From Planctomycetota bacterium (GTDB taxonomy: Bacteria > Planctomycetota > Brocadiia > Brocadiales > Bathyanammoxibiaceae): 5,984 nt of DNA. Positions 1 to 5,972 of the stretch are shown piece after piece. The translations under genes were made by a program, and so were the position numbers. Below the pieces are notes generated by a model. That model was not told where the DNA came from. It made no database searches and saw only the letters and a program-made list of their open reading frames with translations. The stretch lies in NCBI GenBank assembly GCA_030598065.1, contig JAUVQR010000105.1, forward strand, positions 1 to 5,984, read 5' to 3'. Every line of letters starts with the position of its first letter. Position 1 is the stretch's first letter.

Positions 1-359
1 AGACACCGGCGGCATACAAGACTACCGGGCAGCCGGTACTTATACCGGGTGACATGGGCCGGTACTCATACGTACTGGTAGGCACCGAGGCGGCCAGCGC
101 CGAGACCTTTGCCTCATGCTGCCACGGCGCGGGAAGGCTGATGAGCCGCACCAGGGCAGCAAAATCGGTCAGGGGCAAGGACATCATCAATGCCATGCAG
201 AAGCTGGGTGTCATCGTCAGGGCGTCAGGCCGGCGCACGCTGGCCGAGGAGATACCGGAGGCGTACAAGGACGTCACCGACGTGGTCGACGTCGTGCATA
301 ACGCGGGTATCGCCAGGAAGGTGGTGCAGCTAAGGCCTCTGGGCGTCATAAAAGGATGA
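1..359 (+). CDS. rtcB: RtcB-type RNA-splicing ligase, C-terminal part (5' end outside window)
   Basis: RtcB joins RNA 2',3'-cyclic phosphate or 3'-phosphate ends to 5'-OH ends, using GTP and Mn2+, in RNA repair or tRNA splicing. Only the last 118 residues are visible; the reading frame is open from base 3 upstream of the internal ATG at 54, so that ATG is not the start. Family hallmarks seen are GQPVLIPGDMGRYSYVLVGT near the left edge, then CCHGAGRLMSR, whose His (codon 123-125) aligns with the His that becomes guanylylated. AEEIPEAYKDV follows, and the protein ends in the typical RPLGVIKG, so the C-terminus is complete. kdsB follows on the same strand after 39 bases, so the two may be co-transcribed. 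The assignment is from recalled family motifs. The N-terminal metal ligands cannot be checked here. Confidence 0.95.
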   Translation, partial: TPAAYKTTGQPVLIPGDMGRYSYVLVGTEAASAETFASCCHGAGRLMSRTRAAKSVRGKDIINAMQKLGVIVRASGRRTLAEEIPEAYKDVTDVVDVVHNAGIARKVVQLRPLGVIKG

Positions 360-398
360 GGTTGACACGCCCCGCTGGAGTTGATAGCATGTGTAGGC

Positions 399-1154
399 AT
401 GAAGGCCTACGCAGTTATACCAGCCCGGTATGGCTCTACAAGGCTCCCCGGCAAGTGCATACTTCCAGAAGCAAAGACCGCTACCGGAAAATATATCATT
501 GAGCACGTCTATTTCAGGGTAAAGGAAGCAAAGAACATAGAGGGTGTAATGGTCGCCACCGACGACCGGCGCATCTTTGACGTGGTAAAGGGCTTTGGAG
601 GATGCGCGCAGATGACCTCGCCGCGTCACAACTCCGGGACCGAGCGGGTGGTCGAGGTGGCCGAGGGGCTGGACCCGGACATTGACATCATCATAAACGT
701 GCAGGGTGACGAGCCCGATATAAGGCCGGAGATGGTGGACACCGTGGTCTCAACCCTTTCAGAAGATGCGGCGGCAGCCATGTCAACCCTTGCCAACCCC
801 ATCACCTCCACCGGCGAGCTTAACGACCCCCACGCCGTCAAGGTAGTCATTGACAACAACGGCTACGCCCTTTACTTCTCCAGGTCTCCCATTCCTTACG
901 GCGGGCAGACCGGCCCGGACGCGGGCGGACGGGATGTCTTCTTCAAACACCTTGGTATATACGCGTACCGCAGGGATTTTCTAAGCAAATACGCATCCCT
1001 GCCCCCGTCTTCCCTCGAAGGCGCAGAAAACTTGGAACAGCTTAGGGCACTCTCAAACGGATACAAAATAAGGGTTTCCGTAACGCCTCACAGGTGCCAT
1101 GGTGTGGACACACCTGAAGATTTCAAGGAATTTCTTGACAGATACCGCAATTGA
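399..1154 (+). CDS. kdsB: 3-deoxy-manno-octulosonate cytidylyltransferase (CMP-KDO synthetase)
   Basis: KdsB is a cytoplasmic enzyme that activates KDO with CTP to CMP-KDO, the donor for the inner core of lipopolysaccharide. The product is 251 residues, close to the usual length of about 250. Visible motifs in order are the CTP-binding IPARYGSTRLPGK (7-19), VATDD (52-56), SGTER (79-83), NVQGDEP (100-106, with a metal-binding Asp), the segment ALYFSRSPIPY, HLGIYAYRRDFL, ENLEQLRAL, and GVDTPEDF near the end (second metal-binding Asp). The usual Pro after PGK is Cys here. The ATG at 399 is chosen because it places MKAYAVIPARYG at the family N-terminus. An in-frame TTG at 381 has a GGAG abutting it with no spacer, so it is less likely. 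The Shine-Dalgarno signal for 399 is itself weak. pyrG, which supplies its CTP substrate, starts 16 bases downstream. Confidence 0.95.
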   Translation: MKAYAVIPARYGSTRLPGKCILPEAKTATGKYIIEHVYFRVKEAKNIEGVMVATDDRRIFDVVKGFGGCAQMTSPRHNSGTERVVEVAEGLDPDIDIIINVQGDEPDIRPEMVDTVVSTLSEDAAAAMSTLANPITSTGELNDPHAVKVVIDNNGYALYFSRSPIPYGGQTGPDAGGRDVFFKHLGIYAYRRDFLSKYASLPPSSLEGAENLEQLRALSNGYKIRVSVTPHRCHGVDTPEDFKEFLDRYRN

Positions 1155-1170
1155 CAATACATAGGACAAT

Positions 1171-2814
1171 ATGACCAAGCACATCTTCGTAACAGGCGGC
1201 GTGGTTTCTTCTCTGGGTAAGGGCCTTAACAGCGCCTCGATAGGACTCCTCCTCGAAAGCAGGGGGCTCAAGGTGAACCTTCAGAAATTCGACCCCTACG
1301 TGAACGTAGACCCCGGCACTATGAGCCCGTTTGAGCACGGTGAGGTGTACGTAACGGAGGACGGCGCGGAGACGGACCTTGACCTGGGACACTACGAGCG
1401 CTTCACCAGCGCCGTCATGAACAGGGACTGCAACCTGACTACCGGCTCTATCTATCACTCCGTTATAACCAAAGAGAGGCGCGGCGATTATCTTGGCAAG
1501 ACGGTCCAGATAATACCACACATAACAAACGAGATTAAGGCGGGTATCAGGAAGGTTGCCGTACCCGGCGTCGACGTCGCCATCCATGAGATAGGCGGCA
1601 TCGTCGGCGATATAGAGAGCCAGCCCTTCCTGGAGGCTATCAGACAGTATGCCCAGGATATAGGGCGGGAGAACGTCCTGTTTATACATCTGACGCTGAT
1701 ACCCTATCTGAAGGCCGCTGACGAGATGAAGACCAAGCCCACCCAACACGGCGTCGGCATCCTGCGACAGGCTGGTATTCAACCGGACATCCTTATCTGC
1801 AGGACCGAGAAGCCGCTTTCTTCGGGCATACGGGACAAGATAGCGTTGTTCTGTAACGTGGACAAAGAGGCAGTAATAGAAGAGACCGATGCGAAGCCCT
1901 ATCTGTACGAAATACCCATAAAACTGAGGGCTCATGGCCTGGACGCTCTTATCGTGAAAAAGCTGGGTCTGAAGGCAAACGGCCATGACCTGCGCGAGTG
2001 GGAACAGATGCTGGAAACCCTTAAGAATCCGCAGGCGACTACCGAAATAGCGCTGGTCGGCAAATACATAACACACCAGTCCTCCTACGAATCCATCTAT
2101 GAGGCGATTGTCCACGCCGGTATAGCCAACAACGCCAGTGTCAGGGTGCGGCGCGTAGAAGCGGAAGACGTTGAAACGCAGGGGGCGGAGAGTTGTCTCA
2201 AGGGAGTACAGGGCATTATCGTCCCCGGTGGCTTTGGTGAGAGAGGTATCGAGGGCAAGGTCCGTGTTGCAAAATATGCGCGGGAGAACGACATCCCCTA
2301 TCTCGGGCTGTGCCTGGGCCTCCACTGCGCCGCCATCGACTTTGCCCGGAACGTCTGCGGCCTCAGTGACGCAAATAGCACTGAGTTTGATAAGACGACA
2401 AAGAACCCCATCATTTTCCTCCTTGAGGAACAGAAGAACCTGAAGAAACTTGGCGGCACCATGAGACTTGGGGCGCAACCGTGCGTATTGAGGCCCGACA
2501 CCAGGGCATACGCCGCCTACGGAAAACAAAGCATCGGCGAGCGGCACCGCCACCGCTACGAATTCAATAATGACTATAGGAAACCGTTCGCCTCCAAGGG
2601 GATGGTATTCAGCGGCCTGTCGCCGGACGAGACACTGGTGGAGATAATGGAGCTGGAAGGGCATCCGTGGTTTGTAGCCGTGCAGTTCCCTCCGGAATTC
2701 AAGTCAAAGCCGACCAGGGCTCACCCACTTTTCAGAGACTTTATAAAGGCCACACTTGCCTGCGCCACGGTTGCGGATGTTGAGGAATATACCAGACAAT
2801 TTATGTTAGACTAG
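1171..2814 (+). CDS. pyrG: CTP synthase with altered glutaminase active site
   Basis: CTP synthase converts UTP to CTP with ATP and an amino group from glutamine or ammonia. The length, 547 residues, is normal for the family. An AGGA at 1163-1166 precedes the ATG by 4 bases. The N-terminal amidoligase domain (about 1-267) has the P-loop FVTGGVVSSLGKG (Lys17), QKFDPY (Lys39), GAETDLDLGHYERF (Asp71), EIGGIVGDIES (Glu140) and KTKPTQH (187-193), so ATP and UTP chemistry looks intact. The class I glutamine amidotransferase domain (about 290-540) has VPGGFGERG, the nucleophile loop GLCLGLH with Cys381, NSTEF, GGTMRLGAQ and RHRHRYE. Two key positions differ. The loop usually reads CLGMQ or CLGLQ, but Gln is His385. 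The QFHPEF motif reads QFPPEF, so the triad His (His515 in E. coli) is Pro507, while Glu509 is kept. The family call is firm. Weak glutamine use, with reliance on ammonia, is inference, and a base-calling error is possible. Confidence 0.96.
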   Translation: MTKHIFVTGGVVSSLGKGLNSASIGLLLESRGLKVNLQKFDPYVNVDPGTMSPFEHGEVYVTEDGAETDLDLGHYERFTSAVMNRDCNLTTGSIYHSVITKERRGDYLGKTVQIIPHITNEIKAGIRKVAVPGVDVAIHEIGGIVGDIESQPFLEAIRQYAQDIGRENVLFIHLTLIPYLKAADEMKTKPTQHGVGILRQAGIQPDILICRTEKPLSSGIRDKIALFCNVDKEAVIEETDAKPYLYEIPIKLRAHGLDALIVKKLGLKANGHDLREWEQMLETLKNPQATTEIALVGKYITHQSSYESIYEAIVHAGIANNASVRVRRVEAEDVETQGAESCLKGVQGIIVPGGFGERGIEGKVRVAKYARENDIPYLGLCLGLHCAAIDFARNVCGLSDANSTEFDKTTKNPIIFLLEEQKNLKKLGGTMRLGAQPCVLRPDTRAYAAYGKQSIGERHRHRYEFNNDYRKPFASKGMVFSGLSPDETLVEIMELEGHPWFVAVQFPPEFKSKPTRAHPLFRDFIKATLACATVADVEEYTRQFMLD

Positions 2815-2854
2815 CGGTAACTTGACCGGTAAAGATTGACTCAGAGCACAAATA

Positions 2855-3409
2855 ATGGCAAAAGAGAAAGACCCCAAAAAGACCACCGTAAAAAACAAAG
2901 GGATGAAACCGGCCGGGCAAGAAGAACGCCAGTCGCCTAAAACTGCACAAACCGAACAAAAAGAAGAGGTCCGGGAGAAAGAGAGGCCGGCAGAAAAACA
3001 AAATGTCCAGGAATCGGCTGCTTCTGAAGAGCGCCCGAAGGAACGACCACAGCAAGAACGGGAAAGGCGCGAGGAAAAGAAGGCCGTAGACGAGGACTGG
3101 AAGGGGCAGGTCCAAAAGGAAAAGGAACAGGAACAGACGACAAAGGAAGAAGTACACCCGCCAATTCCTGAGGCCAACTTCATACTGTTTGTCTCCGGCT
3201 TTGCCACTCAGACCCTCATCGCCCTCGGACAGTTTGAAAACCCCATGACCAAGAAGAGGGAAACGAACCTGGATCAGGCGCGCTACACGATAGACACCCT
3301 AAAGATGATACAGGAAAAGACAAAGGGCAATCTCACACCGGAAGAAGAGAAATACCTTGAAGGCGTATTATACGACCTCAGGATGAGCTACGTGGCCAGT
3401 ATGAAATAA
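2855..3409 (+). CDS. DUF1844 domain protein with long charged N-terminal extension
   Basis: A protein of 184 residues with two very different halves. Residues 1 to about 100 are almost all Lys, Glu, Gln, Arg, Pro, Ser and Thr, with hardly any hydrophobic residues, and are probably disordered or partly helical. Residues 101-184 match the DUF1844 family as I recall it: PEANFILFVSGFATQTLIAL, then GQFENP, NLDQARYTIDTLKMIQEKT, KGNLTPEEEKYLEG and LYDLRMSYV. The family's molecular role is unknown to me. It has no signal peptide and no clear membrane segment; the hydrophobic stretch at 109-125 belongs to the folded domain. It lies 40 bases after pyrG on the same strand and is probably the last gene of that transcript. 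The ATG at 2855 has only a weak purine stretch upstream. An internal ATG at 2903 is possible but no better supported. Confidence 0.88.
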   Translation: MAKEKDPKKTTVKNKGMKPAGQEERQSPKTAQTEQKEEVREKERPAEKQNVQESAASEERPKERPQQERERREEKKAVDEDWKGQVQKEKEQEQTTKEEVHPPIPEANFILFVSGFATQTLIALGQFENPMTKKRETNLDQARYTIDTLKMIQEKTKGNLTPEEEKYLEGVLYDLRMSYVASMK

Positions 3410-3433
3410 CGCTTCCCTTCCTAAACATACCCC

Positions 3434-3464
3434 GGCGTTTAACAATATAGCCGTGTCAAACGCC
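3434..3464 (+). terminator. Possible stem-loop after the DUF1844 gene
   Basis: GGCGTTT (3434-3440) and AAACGCC (3458-3464) are perfect 7-base inverted arms around a 17-base loop, 24 bases past the DUF1844 stop codon. The position suits the end of the upstream operon. The loop is long and the arm is followed by TGATTTGCCC rather than a T run, so this is not a classic intrinsic terminator. It could instead be an mRNA 3'-end stabilising hairpin or chance. Confidence 0.3.
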
Positions 3465-3484
3465 TGATTTGCCCTAAAGAACTG

Positions 3485-3515
3485 TAGACAACTGCAATAG
3501 TGTCATATATATAAT
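3485..3515 (+). promoter_or_regulatory. Candidate sigma70-type promoter for the phosphoesterase gene
   Basis: A perfect -10 hexamer TATAAT lies at 3510-3515. TAGACA at 3485-3490 matches the -35 consensus TTGACA at five of six positions. The spacer is 19 bases, longer than the ideal 17; the overlapping TATATA at 3508-3513 would give 17 but is a weaker -10. It sits between two genes and points toward the phosphoesterase, with a predicted leader of roughly 100 bases. The match is by eye, with no experimental support. Confidence 0.45.
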
Positions 3516-3528
3516 GGCCCAAGAATGC

Positions 3529-3555
3529 GTATATTGTTTCGGCTGTATATTGTTT
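3529..3555. repeat. 11-base direct repeat in the phosphoesterase leader
   Basis: GTATATTGTTT occurs at 3529-3539 and again at 3545-3555, a period of 16 bases, just downstream of the candidate promoter. The repeat is exact and visible directly. It could be a protein-binding site or a small duplication in AT-rich non-coding DNA. Confidence 0.5.
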
Positions 3556-3567
3556 GCTCTGGCCATG

Positions 3568-3591
3568 ACGTTTTTTTTCCTGTCTAAACGT
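3568..3591. repeat. Short inverted repeat enclosing a T8 tract
   Basis: ACGTTT (3568-3573) and AAACGT (3586-3591) form 6-base inverted arms with a 12-base spacer, and a run of eight T (3571-3578) starts inside the left arm. It lies 17 bases ahead of the phosphoesterase Shine-Dalgarno sequence. No GC-rich stem precedes the T run, so it is not a convincing terminator. Function unknown. Confidence 0.3.
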
Positions 3592-3607
3592 AGTTTCTCT
3601 TCTTGTC

Positions 3608-3614
3608 AGGGGGA
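3608..3614 (+). promoter_or_regulatory. Shine-Dalgarno sequence that fixes a CTG start
   Basis: AGGGGGA is the strongest ribosome-binding sequence in the window. It lies 6 bases before CTG 3621, an ideal spacing. It lies inside the reading frame opened by TTG 3603, so it cannot serve that codon, whose own upstream region is pyrimidine-rich without a Shine-Dalgarno match. Confidence 0.65.
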
Positions 3615-3620
3615 AGAATT

Positions 3621-4349
3621 CTGCTCTACGCAATTCTGGGGGATATACACAGCAATTTTGAGGCGCTGGACACCGTTCTGAATGACATAAAAGAAAACGG
3701 CGCCGATAAGGTGCTGAGCGTCGGCGACGTGGTGGGCTATGCCGCGGAACCGTCCAGGTGTCTTGCTGCCTTAAAAAAAGTAACAGATACCATTGTCGCT
3801 GGCAACCACGATTACGCCGCCGTAGGCAAGATGGACATAGACTACTTTAACCCCCAGGCCAAAGAGGCCATACTCTGGACCGGAGAGCATCTCAACAAAG
3901 GAGACAAGGATTTTCTCTCCGCGCTACCACTGACCAAAGAGACGGATGGCATAACGCTGGTCCACGGTACGTTATACCAGCCCGACCAGTTCTATTATCT
4001 CCAGACATTAAATGACGCAAGCCGCTGTTTCGCCATACTCCGCAACCGTATCTGCTTCATAGGACATTCCCATGTCCCGGCCGTAATAGTCAAAGGCGAA
4101 GGCGCTAAAATACGCGTTGTGACAAGGGAAGAAGTAGGTCTGAGGGGCGTAAAGCAGGCGATAGTCAACGTGGGCAGTGTCGGGCAACCCAGGGATGGAG
4201 ACCCCAGGTCCTGTTACGTATTGTACGACACAGAAACGGAACGGATAAGGTTCAGGCGTCTGGAATATGACATAGACACTGCTTCGAAGAAGATTATTGA
4301 CGCCGGCCTCCCCGAAGTTGAGGCCGAGCGGCTGCGGGCCGGTTTTTAA
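3621..4349 (+). CDS. Calcineurin-like metallophosphoesterase (probable CTG start)
   Basis: A cytoplasmic metal-dependent phosphoesterase of the small YfcE-like / Metallophos_2 type, 242 residues from the proposed start. All metal-binding motifs are present: GDIHSN (7-12, Asp8 and His10), GDVVGY (35-40, Asp36), GNHDY (61-65, Asn62 and His63), VHGT (114-117, His115) and GHSHVP (148-153, His149 and His151). It is therefore expected to be active, but the substrate cannot be read from sequence; relatives hydrolyse phosphodiesters, nucleotides or phosphoproteins. Family members commonly begin MLYAI, which matches CTG-CTC-TAC-GCA at 3621 with a Shine-Dalgarno sequence 6 bases upstream. The alternative TTG at 3603 would add six residues (MSGGRI) and has no ribosome-binding site. 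It probably has its own promoter and converges on serA, overlapping it by four bases. Confidence 0.9.
   Translation: MLYAILGDIHSNFEALDTVLNDIKENGADKVLSVGDVVGYAAEPSRCLAALKKVTDTIVAGNHDYAAVGKMDIDYFNPQAKEAILWTGEHLNKGDKDFLSALPLTKETDGITLVHGTLYQPDQFYYLQTLNDASRCFAILRNRICFIGHSHVPAVIVKGEGAKIRVVTREEVGLRGVKQAIVNVGSVGQPRDGDPRSCYVLYDTETERIRFRRLEYDIDTASKKIIDAGLPEVEAERLRAGF
4329..4347 (+). terminator. Weak intrinsic terminator candidate inside the phosphoesterase 3' end
   Basis: CGGC (4329-4332) and GCCG (4338-4341) form a 4-base GC stem with a 5-base loop, followed by one G and TTTTT (4343-4347). This overlaps the last codons and the first base of the stop codon. The stem is short, so termination may be inefficient, but no other candidate separates the two converging genes. 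Confidence 0.3.
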
Positions 4350-5956
4350 GACAGCCGTACCAGCCTGGCGGAGTTTACACTGTTCAGCCCTTCCAGCTTT
4401 GCTATAAGGTCGGGCTCTGTGGGGCCGTCTATGTTTATTATCAAGATAGATATTGTCTTGCCGTCTATCTCTCTCCTGCCGAATGCCATTCTTGTTATGT
4501 TTATACCCCGGTCGCCGAGGAACGTACCGATGCTGCCCACCAGCTTGGGCCGGTCCTGGGCAAGGACCACAAGCATGGTCCCCTCAAGAAATGCCTCCAC
4601 GTCGTAGTCGTCAATGCACACCACGCGCGCATCACCCTTATCAAATATAGTGCCGGTGACGTAACTCTCAGCCTTCTCGGTCTTCACCCTTGCCGTAATC
4701 AGGTTGTTAAAGTTGCCGCACGTGCTGCTGGTGGTTATTGAGACATCCAGGCCTTTTTCCATGGCCAGCAGGGGCGCGCTCACCAGATTGGCCCCCTCGT
4801 CCACGCAGGGCTTCAGCAGCCCTACCAGAAAGCTGTCAGTCACCAAACGCATATTCTTCTTGGCAATCTCGCCGGCATACGTGAGCGATACAGAACGCAC
4901 GCCACAGTCCGTCAGCTGCATCAGGAAAGAACCCATCCTCTCCGTAAAGTCCATAAACGGGCGAAGCTGGTCGAACTCATCCTGGCTGCTTACAGGCAGG
5001 TTAAGGGCGTTACGGTAACCCCTGCCGGACAGCGCATCGACCATCTGCTCGGCTGCCTCCACCGCCACCGCCTTCTGCGCCTCAGCGGTCTGCGCGCCCA
5101 GGTGGGGCGTAGCTACGACCTGCTCAAGGTCTATCAGCTTGTTCCCCTTCGGCGGCTCCTCTTCAAACACGTCCAGCGCGGCGCCCGACACCTTGCCCGA
5201 CACCAGCGCGTCGTAGAGGTCGTTTTCCACCACTATCCCGCCCCTGGCGCAATTCACAAGGGCCACGCCGTCCTTCATGCCGTCAAACTCACGCCGGGTA
5301 ATCATGTTTCTGGTTGACTTGTTGGCAGGCACGTGGACGGTTATGAAGTCTGCCTGTTTCAGCAGGTCTTCAAGCTTCTCCACCTTATGTACGGGATACT
5401 GGTCCGCTATCTCAGGGGAGATATAAGGGTCATAGGCGATCACCTTCATACCAAGCGCGGCGGCTCGCTTAACCACCTCCCTGCCTATGCGACCTATGCC
5501 GATCACACCAAGGGTCTTACCCAATACCTGGACACCTATAAACTTCTTGCGCTCCCACTCACCCCTCTTCAACGACTGATGGGCCTGGGGCAGTTTCCTT
5601 GCCATCGCGAAAATCATGCCTATAGTATGCTCTGCGGTGGAGATGGTGCTGCCCTCAGGGGTGTTCATCACCACTATGCCCTTTTTGGTCGCGCTCTCAA
5701 GGTCGACATTGTCTATTCCGACACCGGCCCTGCACACCGCGCGCAGCTTTGTGGCGGAAACAAGCACGTCGCTGGTCAACTTGGCCCGGCTCCTGACAAT
5801 AACGCCGTCATAGCCCTTAATCTCTTTCTTCAGCTCCGCCGCGGAGAGTTCAGGCCTGGTCACTGTCTTAATGCCGGCCCTCTTAAGAACTTCCTCGCAT
5901 ACGTCAGGCAGGTTGTCCGCTATCAATACTCTTGTATTCTTGGTTGTCTTTGTCAT
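4346..5956 (-). CDS. serA: D-3-phosphoglycerate dehydrogenase (long form with ACT domain)
   Basis: SerA oxidises 3-phosphoglycerate to 3-phosphohydroxypyruvate with NAD, the first step of serine synthesis in the cytoplasm. The 536 residues match the long type-I form. The substrate-binding domain is split (about 1-100 and 285-315) around a Rossmann domain with GIGRIG (153-158) and Asp176 after the second strand, which suggests NAD preference. Catalytic Arg238 (CARGG), Glu267 (FEEEPP) and His285 (PHLGAQT) are all present. An intervening allosteric domain (about 320-455) and a C-terminal ACT domain (about 461-536, with GDRGINITRMAFGR) follow, so serine feedback is likely. The usual Gly after Pro in the ACT ligand loop is Lys471 (DRPKLVG). 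The start is ATG 5956; a GTG directly before it (5957-5959) would add one residue. No Shine-Dalgarno sequence is visible for either. It runs convergently to the phosphoesterase gene. Confidence 0.97.
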   Translation of the reverse strand: MTKTTKNTRVLIADNLPDVCEEVLKRAGIKTVTRPELSAAELKKEIKGYDGVIVRSRAKLTSDVLVSATKLRAVCRAGVGIDNVDLESATKKGIVVMNTPEGSTISTAEHTIGMIFAMARKLPQAHQSLKRGEWERKKFIGVQVLGKTLGVIGIGRIGREVVKRAAALGMKVIAYDPYISPEIADQYPVHKVEKLEDLLKQADFITVHVPANKSTRNMITRREFDGMKDGVALVNCARGGIVVENDLYDALVSGKVSGAALDVFEEEPPKGNKLIDLEQVVATPHLGAQTAEAQKAVAVEAAEQMVDALSGRGYRNALNLPVSSQDEFDQLRPFMDFTERMGSFLMQLTDCGVRSVSLTYAGEIAKKNMRLVTDSFLVGLLKPCVDEGANLVSAPLLAMEKGLDVSITTSSTCGNFNNLITARVKTEKAESYVTGTIFDKGDARVVCIDDYDVEAFLEGTMLVVLAQDRPKLVGSIGTFLGDRGINITRMAFGRREIDGKTISILIINIDGPTEPDLIAKLEGLNSVNSARLVRLS

Positions 5957-5966
5957 CACTTAAAAA

Positions 5967-5972
5967 ATAATA
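5967..5972 (-). promoter_or_regulatory. -10-like element close to the serA start
   Basis: On the - strand TATTAT matches TATAAT at five of six positions and ends 10 bases before the ATG. Transcription from it would begin almost at the start codon. The -35 region would lie beyond the right edge of the window, so this cannot be completed here. Confidence 0.25.

Noticed and set aside
116..301. 61-codon + strand open frame inside rtcB
   Set aside because: Out-of-frame shadow of the clearly conserved RtcB C-terminus.
1123..2664. 513-codon open frame on the - strand opposite pyrG
   Set aside because: It lies entirely antisense to a clear CTP synthase gene, shows no recognisable motif, and is explained by codon bias removing antisense stops.
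2815..2854. CGGTAA twice (2815-2820 and 2827-2832) and TTGACC/TTGACT as a promoter for the DUF1844 gene
   Set aside because: The repeat is only six bases, and no -10 element lies at a suitable distance before the ATG.
2801..3207. Three overlapping - strand open frames opposite the DUF1844 gene, one rich in Leu and Phe
   Set aside because: They are the complement of the Lys/Glu-rich low-complexity coding region; the apparent membrane-like composition is an artefact of purine-rich codons on the other strand.
3514..3566. ATGGCC (3514-3519) and GGCCAT (3561-3566) as arms of a larger hairpin before the T8 run
   Set aside because: The arms are 41 bases apart and the left arm lies at or before the predicted transcription start, so an RNA terminator from that promoter is unlikely.
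3439..3633. 64-codon - strand open frame across the intergenic region
   Set aside because: No Shine-Dalgarno sequence or recognised similarity; it overlaps the promoter, repeats and start region of the phosphoesterase.
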